From Sulfuritalea sp. (GTDB lineage Bacteria; Pseudomonadota; Gammaproteobacteria; Burkholderiales; Rhodocyclaceae), in NCBI GenBank assembly GCA_023700805.1, contig JAMPYF010000016.1, forward strand, positions 1 through 64,000: 64,000 bases of DNA, written 5' to 3'. The notes beneath the pieces are model-generated. The model did not search any database. It saw only the letters and a list, made by a program, of their open reading frames with translations, and was not told the origin of the DNA. The position numbers and the translations under genes are program-made. Below are positions 17,124 to 24,741 of this stretch, in pieces (within the stretch, counting starts at the first letter, position 1; every line of letters begins with the position of its first letter).

Positions 17124-18038
17124 TTACTCCAATGGCAAGCCCTTGTCCCAGTACGGTTCGGGACCAAGGCGCAAGGCAAGAAAATCGACGAAGGCGCGCA
17201 CGCGCTGCGGCACGAAGCGGTTGCCCGGGAACACCGCGAACATGTCGAGCACCGGGGTCTGGAATTTCCTCAGGATCGGCACCAGCAGGCCCTGGCGAAT
17301 TGCCTCGGCGGCAATGAAGGTCGGCCCGTAGAGTATGCCCATGCCCTGGATGGCGGCGTCCTGCAGCGCGTTGCCGTTGTTGGCGGTGATCGGCCCGCTG
17401 ATCTCGACCGCATGCGGCAGGCCGTCGATGAGGAAGGTCCAGATGCTGCGCGAGGTCAGCGAATAGGGCAGACAGGCGTGCTGCGCCAGCTCGTCGGGAT
17501 GTTTCGGCTCGCCATGCCGCTGCAGATAGGCCGGCGCCGCGGCAACCACCGAACGGCAGGTGGTCAGGCGCCTTGCCACGGTGGTTTCCGGCAGGCGCTC
17601 GGTAATGCGCAGCGCCAGGTCCAGGCCCTCCTCGATCAGGTTCACGCGCCGGTCGTTGAAGTCGAGGTCGATACGGATGTCGGGATGCGCCTGGGAGAAT
17701 TCCAGGATCAGCGGCGTCAGGTGCAGCAGGCCGAAGGTCAGGGGCACGGTGGTGCGTATGCTGCCGCGCAGGGTTTGCCGCTCGCCGGCCAGGTCGCCCT
17801 CGGCCTCGTCGATGCGATCCAGGATTTCGCGGCATTGCTCGATATAGGTGGCACCGGCGGAAGTCAGGGACAATCGGCGCGTGCTGCGCGCTATCAGCTT
17901 GACGCCCAGATGCGCTTCCAGCGCCGCAATCTGGCGCGTCACCGCCGAGCGCGCCACGTTCAACTGGTCGGCCACGGCGGTAAAGCTGCCCGCCTCGGCC
18001 ACCCGGACGAAAGTCTGCATCGCCGCCAATCGATCCAT
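17124..18038 (-). CDS. LysR-type transcriptional regulator
   Basis: A 304-residue regulator starting at ATG 18038 (MDRLAAMQTFVRVAEAGSF). The N-terminal winged helix-turn-helix is clear (AVADQLNVARSAVTRQIAALEAHLGVKL, then RSTRRLSLTSAG). The rest is the periplasmic-binding-like effector domain (ITERLPETTVARRL, residues for ligand contact not assignable). It resembles the CrgA/YafC subgroup. The gene is codirectional with the aldolase and dehydrogenase downstream and divergent from dsbA upstream. It probably regulates the aldolase group (inference). A longer open frame reaches 18116 but would enter the dsbA leader. Confidence 0.9.
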   Translation of the reverse strand: MDRLAAMQTFVRVAEAGSFTAVADQLNVARSAVTRQIAALEAHLGVKLIARSTRRLSLTSAGATYIEQCREILDRIDEAEGDLAGERQTLRGSIRTTVPLTFGLLHLTPLILEFSQAHPDIRIDLDFNDRRVNLIEEGLDLALRITERLPETTVARRLTTCRSVVAAAPAYLQRHGEPKHPDELAQHACLPYSLTSRSIWTFLIDGLPHAVEISGPITANNGNALQDAAIQGMGILYGPTFIAAEAIRQGLLVPILRKFQTPVLDMFAVFPGNRFVPQRVRAFVDFLALRLGPEPYWDKGLPLE

Positions 18039-18133
18039 GAAGGTCTTGTCCCCTATAAATTTCGGCCTTCGAACATTGTATGGGGAACGCTGTCTTACAA
18101 TTCCACTCGAAAGCAATTTCCACGGAGATATTC

Positions 18134-18775
18134 ATGAAGCGACTCGTTACCCTGCTGTTTTCTGCCCTACTTGCATCGCTGGCCGCGACCGGCCTTGTAC
18201 TTGCTGCCGAACCGGTCGAACCCGATTTCAAGGCCATCAGCCCCCCGCTGACGAGCGCCAAGGACAAGATCGAGGTGATCGAGTTCTTTTCCTACGGCTG
18301 TCCCCATTGCAGCGACTTTCATCCCCTGGTCAGCAAGTGGGCCGCCGGCCTGCCCAAGGACGTGACTTTCCGGCGCGTGCCGGTCAGCTTCAATCGTCCG
18401 GAATGGGCGCGACTGGCCCGGATTTTTTACGCACTGGAAACCACCGGTGATCTGGCCAAGCTCGATACCGCGGTATTCATTGCGATTCATGAGCAGCGCA
18501 TGGCCTTCAAGACCGACGAAGCCGTGGTCGCCTGGGCCGCCGGCAAGGGCGCCGACCGCAAGAAATTCGCCGACGCGATGGCTTCCTTCGCCATGCAAAG
18601 CAAGGTGCAGCGCGGCGACCAGGACGCCACCGCGGCCCGTATCGAAGGTGTTCCGGCGCTGGCGGTGGATGGCAAGTTCCTGATCAACAACAAGGCCGCC
18701 AGCAGCTACGAGGACCTGCTGAGGATTACCGACAGCATGATCGCCAAGGCGCGCCAGGGACGCAAGGCTAAGTAA
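18134..18775 (+). CDS. dsbA: Thiol:disulfide interchange protein DsbA
   Basis: A 213-residue periplasmic oxidoreductase that introduces disulfide bonds into exported proteins. ATG 18134 is preceded by a good ribosome-binding site (GGAG) and gives a signal peptide ending near VLAAEP. The thioredoxin-like active site is C56-P-H-C59 in FFSYGCPHCSDFHP. The cis-Pro loop is GVPALAVDGKFL. DsbB, its reoxidising partner, follows after 3 bases, so the two form an operon, which is less usual than separated dsb genes. It is divergent from the LysR gene; the roughly 95-base spacer probably holds both promoters but no convincing boxes were found. Confidence 0.95.
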   Translation: MKRLVTLLFSALLASLAATGLVLAAEPVEPDFKAISPPLTSAKDKIEVIEFFSYGCPHCSDFHPLVSKWAAGLPKDVTFRRVPVSFNRPEWARLARIFYALETTGDLAKLDTAVFIAIHEQRMAFKTDEAVVAWAAGKGADRKKFADAMASFAMQSKVQRGDQDATAARIEGVPALAVDGKFLINNKAASSYEDLLRITDSMIAKARQGRKAK

Positions 18776-18778
18776 GCC

Positions 18779-19297
18779 ATGGTCCTGCTGCGCCTGCTGC
18801 TGACCCCGCGCGGCCTGTTCGCCGCGACCGGCGCGGCGGCCGTAGGTCTGGTCGCCGGCGGTCTGGTTCTGGCCCACACCATGAATCTTGCCGCCTGCCC
18901 GCTGTGCATACTGCAACGCATGCTTTACCTGCTGCTGGGCATCGAGGCCATCGCGGCGTGGTTTCTTGCCCGCGCACGAGCGACGCGTCTGGCGGCGGCG
19001 CTGCTGATGGCCGCCACCGCGCTGACCGGGGCGGGCATCGCGGCCTACCAGACCTGGCTGCAGCGCTTTGCCAAAGGCGTCAGTTGCACGGCCGACCAGC
19101 CATGGTGGGAGCATTTTGTGAATTGGGCCGGCAGCCAATGGCCGCTGCTGTTCGAAGCATCCGGCCTGTGCTCGGAGGCCGGATGGAAGTTTCTCGGTCT
19201 GTCGATCGCCGAATGGTCGCTGATAGCCTTCAGTTCGATGAGCATCGCCATGCTGGCGGCCATGCTGCCCAATACGGACAGCCGCAGGCCCCGCTAG
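18779..19297 (+). CDS. dsbB: Disulfide bond formation protein DsbB
   Basis: A 172-residue inner-membrane quinone reductase that reoxidises DsbA. Four membrane segments are visible. The first periplasmic cysteine pair is C40-x-x-C43 (ACPLCILQR, with the quinone-contact Arg after it), and the second pair lies in KGVSCTADQP and ASGLCSEAG. The start at ATG 18779 is 3 bases after the dsbA stop. It converges with a membrane methyltransferase gene; no clear terminator lies in the 19 bases between them. Confidence 0.95.
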   Translation: MVLLRLLLTPRGLFAATGAAAVGLVAGGLVLAHTMNLAACPLCILQRMLYLLLGIEAIAAWFLARARATRLAAALLMAATALTGAGIAAYQTWLQRFAKGVSCTADQPWWEHFVNWAGSQWPLLFEASGLCSEAGWKFLGLSIAEWSLIAFSSMSIAMLAAMLPNTDSRRPR

Positions 19298-19316
19298 CGC
19301 GAAGTGTCGGCCCCGG

Positions 19317-19952
19317 TCAGCCCGGGTCGGCGCGCTTGGTCAGGGCGGCGGCTTCCGCGACCGTCAGGCGTTTCCAGGGCAGCGGAATCAGCCCCGGCAC
19401 CTTCTCCATGTAGCGGCGATAGGTCTCGCCATAGACGGCCAGCAGCTTGCTTTCCTCCAGTTTCGAGCCGACCACGAAATAGGCGGTGATCATCAGCGCC
19501 GATACCAGCAGCGGCCCGTTCATGTCGCGGGTCCAGATCAGGACCAGCCCGACGCAATACCAGGGATGGCGGACAAAGCGATGGATGGTTGAAACCGTGA
19601 AATTCTCCGGATGATCGAGGCCATGCTGGCGCAGTTGGCGCAAACCGAGAAACTCGCCCATGTCATAGCCGGGGCCCGACAGCAGGAGACCCAGCATCGC
19701 CGCGAGCGCAAGGCCATCGGCCAGCCAGGCCCAGGCGCCCTGCCATCGCCAGAACCAGTCGCCGCCGCCGCGGTAGACCAGCCACAGCACCGGAATCAGG
19801 GTCAGCGTGGCCAGGAGGTTGAACGCGATCCGGTAGCCTGGCATGCAGTGCGGCCAGCGGCCGGCGATCCAGGCCTTGACGCTGGACGCTGCCAGCACGG
19901 AATGCAGCGCGAAATAGCCGAGCCAGGCCAGGGCGATTGCGGCCAGTTTCAT
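19317..19952 (-). CDS. Integral membrane methyltransferase (isoprenylcysteine / PEMT-like family)
   Basis: A 211-residue membrane protein with about five hydrophobic segments. The C-terminal half has the signature of the isoprenylcysteine carboxyl methyltransferase and phospholipid methyltransferase superfamily: RFVRHPWYCVGLVLIWTR followed by SKLEESKLLAVYGETYRRYMEKVPGLIP, which forms the SAM and substrate pocket. NnrU- and MddA-like proteins share this layout. The substrate cannot be assigned. The gene follows livM by 10 bases and may be cotranscribed with the liv operon, though a functional link is unclear. Confidence 0.75.
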   Translation of the reverse strand: MKLAAIALAWLGYFALHSVLAASSVKAWIAGRWPHCMPGYRIAFNLLATLTLIPVLWLVYRGGGDWFWRWQGAWAWLADGLALAAMLGLLLSGPGYDMGEFLGLRQLRQHGLDHPENFTVSTIHRFVRHPWYCVGLVLIWTRDMNGPLLVSALMITAYFVVGSKLEESKLLAVYGETYRRYMEKVPGLIPLPWKRLTVAEAAALTKRADPG

Positions 19953-19962
19953 GACGGATGGC

Positions 19963-20901
19963 TCAGAGCGGCTTCTGCCCGATCACACGCTTGTAGAGTG
20001 CCAGCGATTCGCCGACGATGCCGCGGCGGAAGGCCAGCACGCAGATCACGAAAATCGCGCCCATGATCACGGTGACCAGCGAGCCGACCTTGTCGGCCAG
20101 TTCGTTCTGCAGCGTGACGATCACGGTCGCCCCGACCACCGGGCCGAACACCGTGCCCATGCCGCCCAGGAGCGTCATCAGCACCACCTCGCCCGAGGTG
20201 TGCCAGTGGGCGTCGGTCAGGGTGGCGAACTTGAACACCAGGGTCTTGGTGGCACCGGCCAGCCCCGCCAGGCCGGCCGAGAGGACGAAGGCCAGCAGCT
20301 TGTATCTGGCCACGTCGTAGCCCAGGGAAATCGCGCGCGGCTCGTTTTCGCGGATGGCCTTGAGGATCTGGCCGAAGGGCGAATGGATGGTGCGCTGGAT
20401 CAGCCAGAAGGACCCGGCGAAGATCGCCACGACGAGGTAGTAGAGCTTGATGTCGTCGGCCAGGTCGAGGCCGAACAGGGTGCCGCGCGGCACGCCCTGC
20501 AGGCCGTCCTCGCCGCCGGTGAAGGGCGCCTGGAGGAAGAAGAAGAACACCATCTGCGCCAGCGCCAGTGTGACCATGGCGAAGTAGATGCCCTGGCGGC
20601 GGATCGCCAGGCTGCCGATCACCCAGCCCAGGCCCGCGGCGGCGACCGTGCCGGCCAAGAGGCCGAGCAGCGTGGGCAATTCCCAGACTTTCAACGCATG
20701 GCCCGTGACATAGCCCGCGGTGCCGAGAAACGCCGCGTGGCCGAAGGACAAGAGGCCCGTATAGCCCAGCAGCAGGTTGAAGGCGCAGGCGAACAGCGCG
20801 AAGCACAGCACCTTCATGACCAGGATCGGATAGATGAACATCGGCGCCAGCAGCAACAGGCCGAGGCCGACGAGATAGGCGACGGTCACGCGCCGGTTCA
20901 T
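19963..20901 (-). CDS. livM: Branched-chain amino-acid ABC transporter permease LivM
   Basis: A 312-residue inner-membrane permease starting at ATG 20901 (MNRRVTVAYLVGL), which overlaps the livH stop by 4 bases. An open frame extends further upstream through livH, but only this start fits the family. Typical LivM sequence is present: NLLLGYTGLLSFGHAAFLGTAGY, AIRRQGIYFAMVTLALAQM, the EAA-like cytoplasmic loop KAIRENEPRAISLGYDVARYKL, and LLGGMGTVFGPVVGA. It forms the membrane channel with LivH. The transported substrate may be branched-chain amino acids or an aromatic or amide compound, since this family is broad. Confidence 0.92.
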   Translation of the reverse strand: MNRRVTVAYLVGLGLLLLAPMFIYPILVMKVLCFALFACAFNLLLGYTGLLSFGHAAFLGTAGYVTGHALKVWELPTLLGLLAGTVAAAGLGWVIGSLAIRRQGIYFAMVTLALAQMVFFFFLQAPFTGGEDGLQGVPRGTLFGLDLADDIKLYYLVVAIFAGSFWLIQRTIHSPFGQILKAIRENEPRAISLGYDVARYKLLAFVLSAGLAGLAGATKTLVFKFATLTDAHWHTSGEVVLMTLLGGMGTVFGPVVGATVIVTLQNELADKVGSLVTVIMGAIFVICVLAFRRGIVGESLALYKRVIGQKPL

Positions 20902-21785
20902 TTCTCTCTCCCGAACAGGCCGGCCGGACGGATCATCAGCACCACCGCCATGATCATGAACACCACCGTGGCGCTGGCCTCGGGCCAGAACACCTTGGTC
21001 ATGCCCTCGATGATGCCCAGGCCCAGGCCCGTCACGACCGAACCGAGTATCGAGCCCATGCCGCCGATCACCACCACGGCAAACACGATGATGATCAGGT
21101 TGGAGCCCATCAGCGGTCCGATCTGCGTGGCCGGTGCGGCGAGCACGCCGGCAAATCCGGCGAGGCCGACGCCGAAGCCGTAGGTCAGCATCACCATCAG
21201 CGGCACGTTGATGCCGAAGGCCTGGGTCAGTTTGGGATTTTCCGTGGCGGCGCGCAGATAGGCGCCGAGCCGCGTCTTCTCGATCAGGTACCAGGTGGCG
21301 AGGCACACCGACAACGAGGCGACGACGACCCAGGCGCGGTACTTGGGCAGGAACATGAAGCCGAGATTGAAGGCGCCCGAAAGCTCCTCCGGAATCGAAT
21401 AGGGCTGGCCTGCCACGCCGTAAAGATCGCGGAACAGGCCCTCGATCATCAGGGCCAGGCCGAAGGTCAGCAGCAGGCCGTAGAGGTGGTCGAGCTTGTA
21501 CAGCCATTGCAGCATCAGGCGCTCGATGGCGATGCCGATGATGCCGACGCAGATCGGCGCCAGCACCAGCATCCACCAGTAGCCGATGCCGAGGTATTCG
21601 AGGCCGATCCAGGCCAGCATGGCGCCCGTCATGTAGAGCGCGCCATGGGCGAAATTGATGATGTTCAGCATGCCGAAGATCACGGCAAGACCCAGACTCA
21701 ACACGGCATAGAAGGACCCATTGACCAGCCCCAGCATGAGCTGGCCGAACAGGGCCTGGATCGGTACGCCGAAGATCTCCGTCAT
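20898..21785 (-). CDS. livH: Branched-chain amino-acid ABC transporter permease LivH
   Basis: A 295-residue inner-membrane permease. Family sequence includes GLVNGSFYAVLSLGLAVIFGMLNIINFAHGALYMTGA at the N-terminus and the cytoplasmic loop LRAATENPKLTQAFGINVPLMVMLTYGFGVGLAG. Near the C-terminus, VVVIGGMGSILGSVVTGLGLGIIEG is also typical. It starts at ATG 21785, 25 bases after the end of the binding-protein gene, and overlaps livM by ATGA. It is part of a complete five-gene transporter operon (ATPases, binding protein, permeases in the order G-F-K-H-M). Confidence 0.93.
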   Translation of the reverse strand: MTEIFGVPIQALFGQLMLGLVNGSFYAVLSLGLAVIFGMLNIINFAHGALYMTGAMLAWIGLEYLGIGYWWMLVLAPICVGIIGIAIERLMLQWLYKLDHLYGLLLTFGLALMIEGLFRDLYGVAGQPYSIPEELSGAFNLGFMFLPKYRAWVVVASLSVCLATWYLIEKTRLGAYLRAATENPKLTQAFGINVPLMVMLTYGFGVGLAGFAGVLAAPATQIGPLMGSNLIIIVFAVVVIGGMGSILGSVVTGLGLGIIEGMTKVFWPEASATVVFMIMAVVLMIRPAGLFGREK

Positions 21786-21810
21786 GCGAACATCCTCAAT
21801 TCCAGACTGC

Positions 21811-23043
21811 CTACTTTTTGGCTACGGCGGCGCAGCGCGAAGCCGACATCGGCTGGAAGGCCTGATCGCCCGGAATCACCTGCTTGACATGGTAGTAGTC
21901 CCACGGTTCCTTCGACTCGGCGGGCTTCTTGACTTCGACCAGGTACATGTCATGAATCATGCGGCCGTCCTCGCGAATCCTGCCGCCCTTGGCGAAGGGA
22001 TCGTTGATCGGCGTGGCCTTCATCTGCTTCATCACCGCGGCGGTGTCGTCGGTGCCGGTCGCCTGGACAGCCTTCAGGTAATGCATGACGGCAGAGTAGG
22101 TGCCGGCCGGCAGCATGTTCGGCATCTTCTTGTGCTTGCTGAAGAAACGGCGGCTGAACTCGCGCGTTTCCTTGTTCAGGTTCCAGTAGAAACCCTCGGT
22201 GAACATCATGCCTTGCGTGGTCTGCAAGCCCAGGGCGTGGATATCGACCACCGTGGTGAGCAGGCCGACCAGGGTCTGGCCCTTGGTGATGCCGAACTCG
22301 TTGGCGGCCTTGATCGAGTTGATGGTATCGCCGCCCGCGTTGGCCAGACCGATCACCTTGGCCTTGGAGGCCTGTGCCTGCAGCAGGAAGGACGAAAAGT
22401 CCGATGCATTCAGGGGATGGCGCACGGCGCCGAGCACCTTGCCGCCATTGGCCTTAACGGCTTCCATGGTGTCCTTTTCCAGCGAATGGCCAAAGGCATA
22501 GTCGGCGGTCAGGAAGAACCAGGTATCCTTGCCCTGCTTGGTCACGGCCTTGCCCGGACCGTTGGCCAGCGCATAGGTGTCATAGACATAATGCACGACG
22601 TTGTTCGGCGCGCAATCCTCGTTGGTCAGGCGCGTCGATGCGGCGCCGGTGTTGAGCATGATCTTGTTCTTTTCCGTGGTGACCTTGGCCACGGCGATGG
22701 CCACGCCGGAATTCAATACGTCGGTGACCATGTCCACGCCTTGTGTGTCATACCACTCGCGCACCTTGTTGGAACCCACGTCGGCCTTGTTCTGATGATC
22801 GGCGGAGACCAGTTCGATCTTGAACTTCGGCTTGAACTGCGCCTTGAAATCCTCGATCGCCATCTCGGCTGCCAGCACCGAGCCCTTGCCGCCGAGGTCG
22901 GAATACACGCCCGACATGTCGGTCAGCACGGCGACCTTGACCACGTCGCCGGAAATCTTGCCTTTGGCCTGGGCCATGGCGGATCCTGCCGCCGGCAAGA
23001 GCAGTGCGGAAATGGCCAGGGCCAGCAGTTTGCGTTTCGTCAT
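21811..23043 (-). CDS. livK: Periplasmic branched-chain amino-acid-type binding protein (LivK-like)
   Basis: A 410-residue binding protein with a signal peptide (MTKRKLLALAISALLLPAAGSAMA). The mature protein begins with the type I periplasmic fold pattern VVKVAVLTDMSGVYSDLGGKGSVLAAEMAIEDF. The group with DTWFFLTADYAFGHSLEKDTMEAVKANGGKVLGAVRHPLNASDFSSFLLQAQASKA is common in betaproteobacteria and often binds compounds other than leucine, such as aromatic acids or urea-type ligands. It lies between livF and livH, with 42 bases after livF. The ligand is uncertain, so the symbol reflects family only. Confidence 0.88.
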   Translation of the reverse strand: MTKRKLLALAISALLLPAAGSAMAQAKGKISGDVVKVAVLTDMSGVYSDLGGKGSVLAAEMAIEDFKAQFKPKFKIELVSADHQNKADVGSNKVREWYDTQGVDMVTDVLNSGVAIAVAKVTTEKNKIMLNTGAASTRLTNEDCAPNNVVHYVYDTYALANGPGKAVTKQGKDTWFFLTADYAFGHSLEKDTMEAVKANGGKVLGAVRHPLNASDFSSFLLQAQASKAKVIGLANAGGDTINSIKAANEFGITKGQTLVGLLTTVVDIHALGLQTTQGMMFTEGFYWNLNKETREFSRRFFSKHKKMPNMLPAGTYSAVMHYLKAVQATGTDDTAAVMKQMKATPINDPFAKGGRIREDGRMIHDMYLVEVKKPAESKEPWDYYHVKQVIPGDQAFQPMSASRCAAVAKK

Positions 23044-23084
23044 GTTGCCTCCTCCTTGGATAGAAATGACCTAAACCCGAAGCC

Positions 23085-23792
23085 TCAGACCCCGAGGTAC
23101 TCCTGCAGCAGATGCTGCTTTTCGCTGATTTCGTGCTGCGCGATTTCCTCCATCACCTGCCCGTGCTCGACGATGAACATGCGGTCGGCCAGCGGTGCGG
23201 CGAAGCGGAAGTTCTGTTCGACTAGAATGATGGTGTAATCGCGCTGCTTGAGCAGCCTGATGACCTCGCCCAGCTTCTGCACGATGACCGGCGCCAGGCC
23301 TTCGGACACCTCGTCGAGCAACAGCAGCTTGGCCCCGGTGCGCAGGATGCGCGCCATGGCCAGCATCTGCTGTTCGCCGCCCGAAAGCCGCGTGCCCTGG
23401 CTGTTGCGGCGTTCCTTGAGATTCGGGAAGATTTCGTACAACTCGTCCAGGCTCATGCCGCCGCTGCCCACCTGCGGCGGCAGCAGCAGGTTTTCCTCGC
23501 AACTGAGGCTGGCATAGATGCCGCGCTCCTCCGGACAGTAGCCGACGCCCAGTTGGGCGATGCGATGCGAGGGCATCTCGATCACTTCGCGGCCGTTGAG
23601 CATGATCGAGCCGGTGCGGCGCCCGGTCAGGCCGAGGATCGCGCGCAAGGTCGTGGTGCGCCCGGCGCCGTTGCGCCCAAGCAGGGAAACGCATTCGCCG
23701 CGCCGCACCGTGAAATCCATGCCGTGCAGCACATGCGATTCGCCGTAGAAGGCGTGCAGGTCGGAAACTCTGAGGAATTCCGTGGCGCTCAT
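23085..23792 (-). CDS. livF: Branched-chain amino-acid ABC transporter ATPase LivF, Arg in Walker A
   Basis: A 235-residue ATPase. The ABC signature (RLSGGEQQMLAMARIL), Walker B (LLLLDEVSEGLAP) and the LivF-type switch region (IILVEQNFRFA) are intact. The Walker A motif reads GRNGAGRTTTLR: the nearly invariant Lys is Arg (codon CGC on the minus strand, bases 23660-23664 region). Such a change normally weakens ATP binding, but some LivF-like proteins appear to carry it. The partner LivG has a normal Lys. The start ATG 23792 lies directly after the livG stop. Confidence 0.92.
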   Translation of the reverse strand: MSATEFLRVSDLHAFYGESHVLHGMDFTVRRGECVSLLGRNGAGRTTTLRAILGLTGRRTGSIMLNGREVIEMPSHRIAQLGVGYCPEERGIYASLSCEENLLLPPQVGSGGMSLDELYEIFPNLKERRNSQGTRLSGGEQQMLAMARILRTGAKLLLLDEVSEGLAPVIVQKLGEVIRLLKQRDYTIILVEQNFRFAAPLADRMFIVEHGQVMEEIAQHEISEKQHLLQEYLGV

Positions 23793-23793
23793 C

Positions 23794-24576
23794 TCAATGT
23801 CCCGCCGGCGCAGCCAGCTCGGTGACCTCGGTCCCCATATAGGCTTCGATGACCAATGGATTTGCTGCGACTTCGGCGTAGGGACCTTCGGCCAGCACCG
23901 AGCCGCGGGCGAGCACGGTCAGCGTGTCGGAAATCCCGGCCACCACCTTCATGTTGTGTTCGACCATGAGGATGGTCCGGTTGGCCGACACCTGCTTGAT
24001 CAGCTCCATGACCCGGTGCACGTCTTCGTGGCCCATGCCCTGGGTGGGTTCGTCGAGCAGCATGAGTTCGGGATCGAGCGCCAGCGTGGTGGCGATCTCG
24101 AGTGCGCGCTTGCGGCCGTAGGGCATTTCCACGGTCACCATGTCGGCATAGGCTTCGAGGCCGACCGAGGTCAGCAGTTCCATGGCGCGGTCGTTGAGCA
24201 GGTCGAGGCTGCGGTCGGACTTCCAGAAATGGAAACTGGTGCCCAGCTTGCGCTGCAGCGCGATGCGCAGGTTTTCCAGCACGGTCAGGTGGGGGAACAC
24301 GGCAGAAATCTGGAAGGAGCGCACGACGCCGCGCCGTGCAATCTTCTCCGGCGCTTCGCGCGTGATGTCGATGCCGTTGAAACGGATCGTGCCGCGCGTC
24401 GGTTCGAGAAACTTGGTCAGCAGGTTGAAGCAGGTCGTCTTGCCCGCCCCGTTGGGGCCGATCAGGGCGTGGATGTGCCCACGCCTGACTTTCAGGTCCA
24501 CGCCATTCACCGCGACAAAACCGCGGAATTCCTTGACGAGTCCATGGGTTTCGAGGATGCAATCTTCGGCCATCAA
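23794..24576 (-). CDS. livG: Branched-chain amino-acid ABC transporter ATPase LivG
   Basis: A 260-residue ATPase that powers the transporter with LivF. Walker A is normal (ALIGPNGAGKTTCFNLLTKF), followed by the Q-loop region (VVRSFQISAVFPHLTVLENL). Walker B reads LMLLDEPTQGMGHEDV and the H-loop reads ILMVEHNMKVV. The ABC signature position reads ALEIATTLALDPE preceded by MPYGRKR, the usual LivG form. It is the first gene of the operon; ATG 24576 or the ATG three bases later could start it. A sigma70-like promoter lies about 60-85 bases upstream. Confidence 0.93.
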   Translation of the reverse strand: MMAEDCILETHGLVKEFRGFVAVNGVDLKVRRGHIHALIGPNGAGKTTCFNLLTKFLEPTRGTIRFNGIDITREAPEKIARRGVVRSFQISAVFPHLTVLENLRIALQRKLGTSFHFWKSDRSLDLLNDRAMELLTSVGLEAYADMVTVEMPYGRKRALEIATTLALDPELMLLDEPTQGMGHEDVHRVMELIKQVSANRTILMVEHNMKVVAGISDTLTVLARGSVLAEGPYAEVAANPLVIEAYMGTEVTELAAPAGH

Positions 24577-24633
24577 GCTCTTTTCGAATTATTGGGGCAC
24601 CGACTGTCAGCGCTCCGCTCTCTGTTGCGACTG

Positions 24634-24662
24634 ATTATGCTGTGCGCCTTGCGTTTGCGCAA
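24634..24662 (-). promoter_or_regulatory. Probable sigma70 promoter of the liv operon
   Basis: On the minus strand, TTGCGC (24662-24657) and CATAAT (24639-24634) are separated by 17 bases, matching four of six and five of six consensus positions. Transcription would start near 24627, about 50 bases before livG. Confidence 0.55.
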
Positions 24663-24741
24663 GCAGACTCGCACTGCGACGCGGGGAATACCCCTCGCGC
24701 AAACAGTTGCATAGTTAACTGCCTGCCATTAGGCTGCCACC

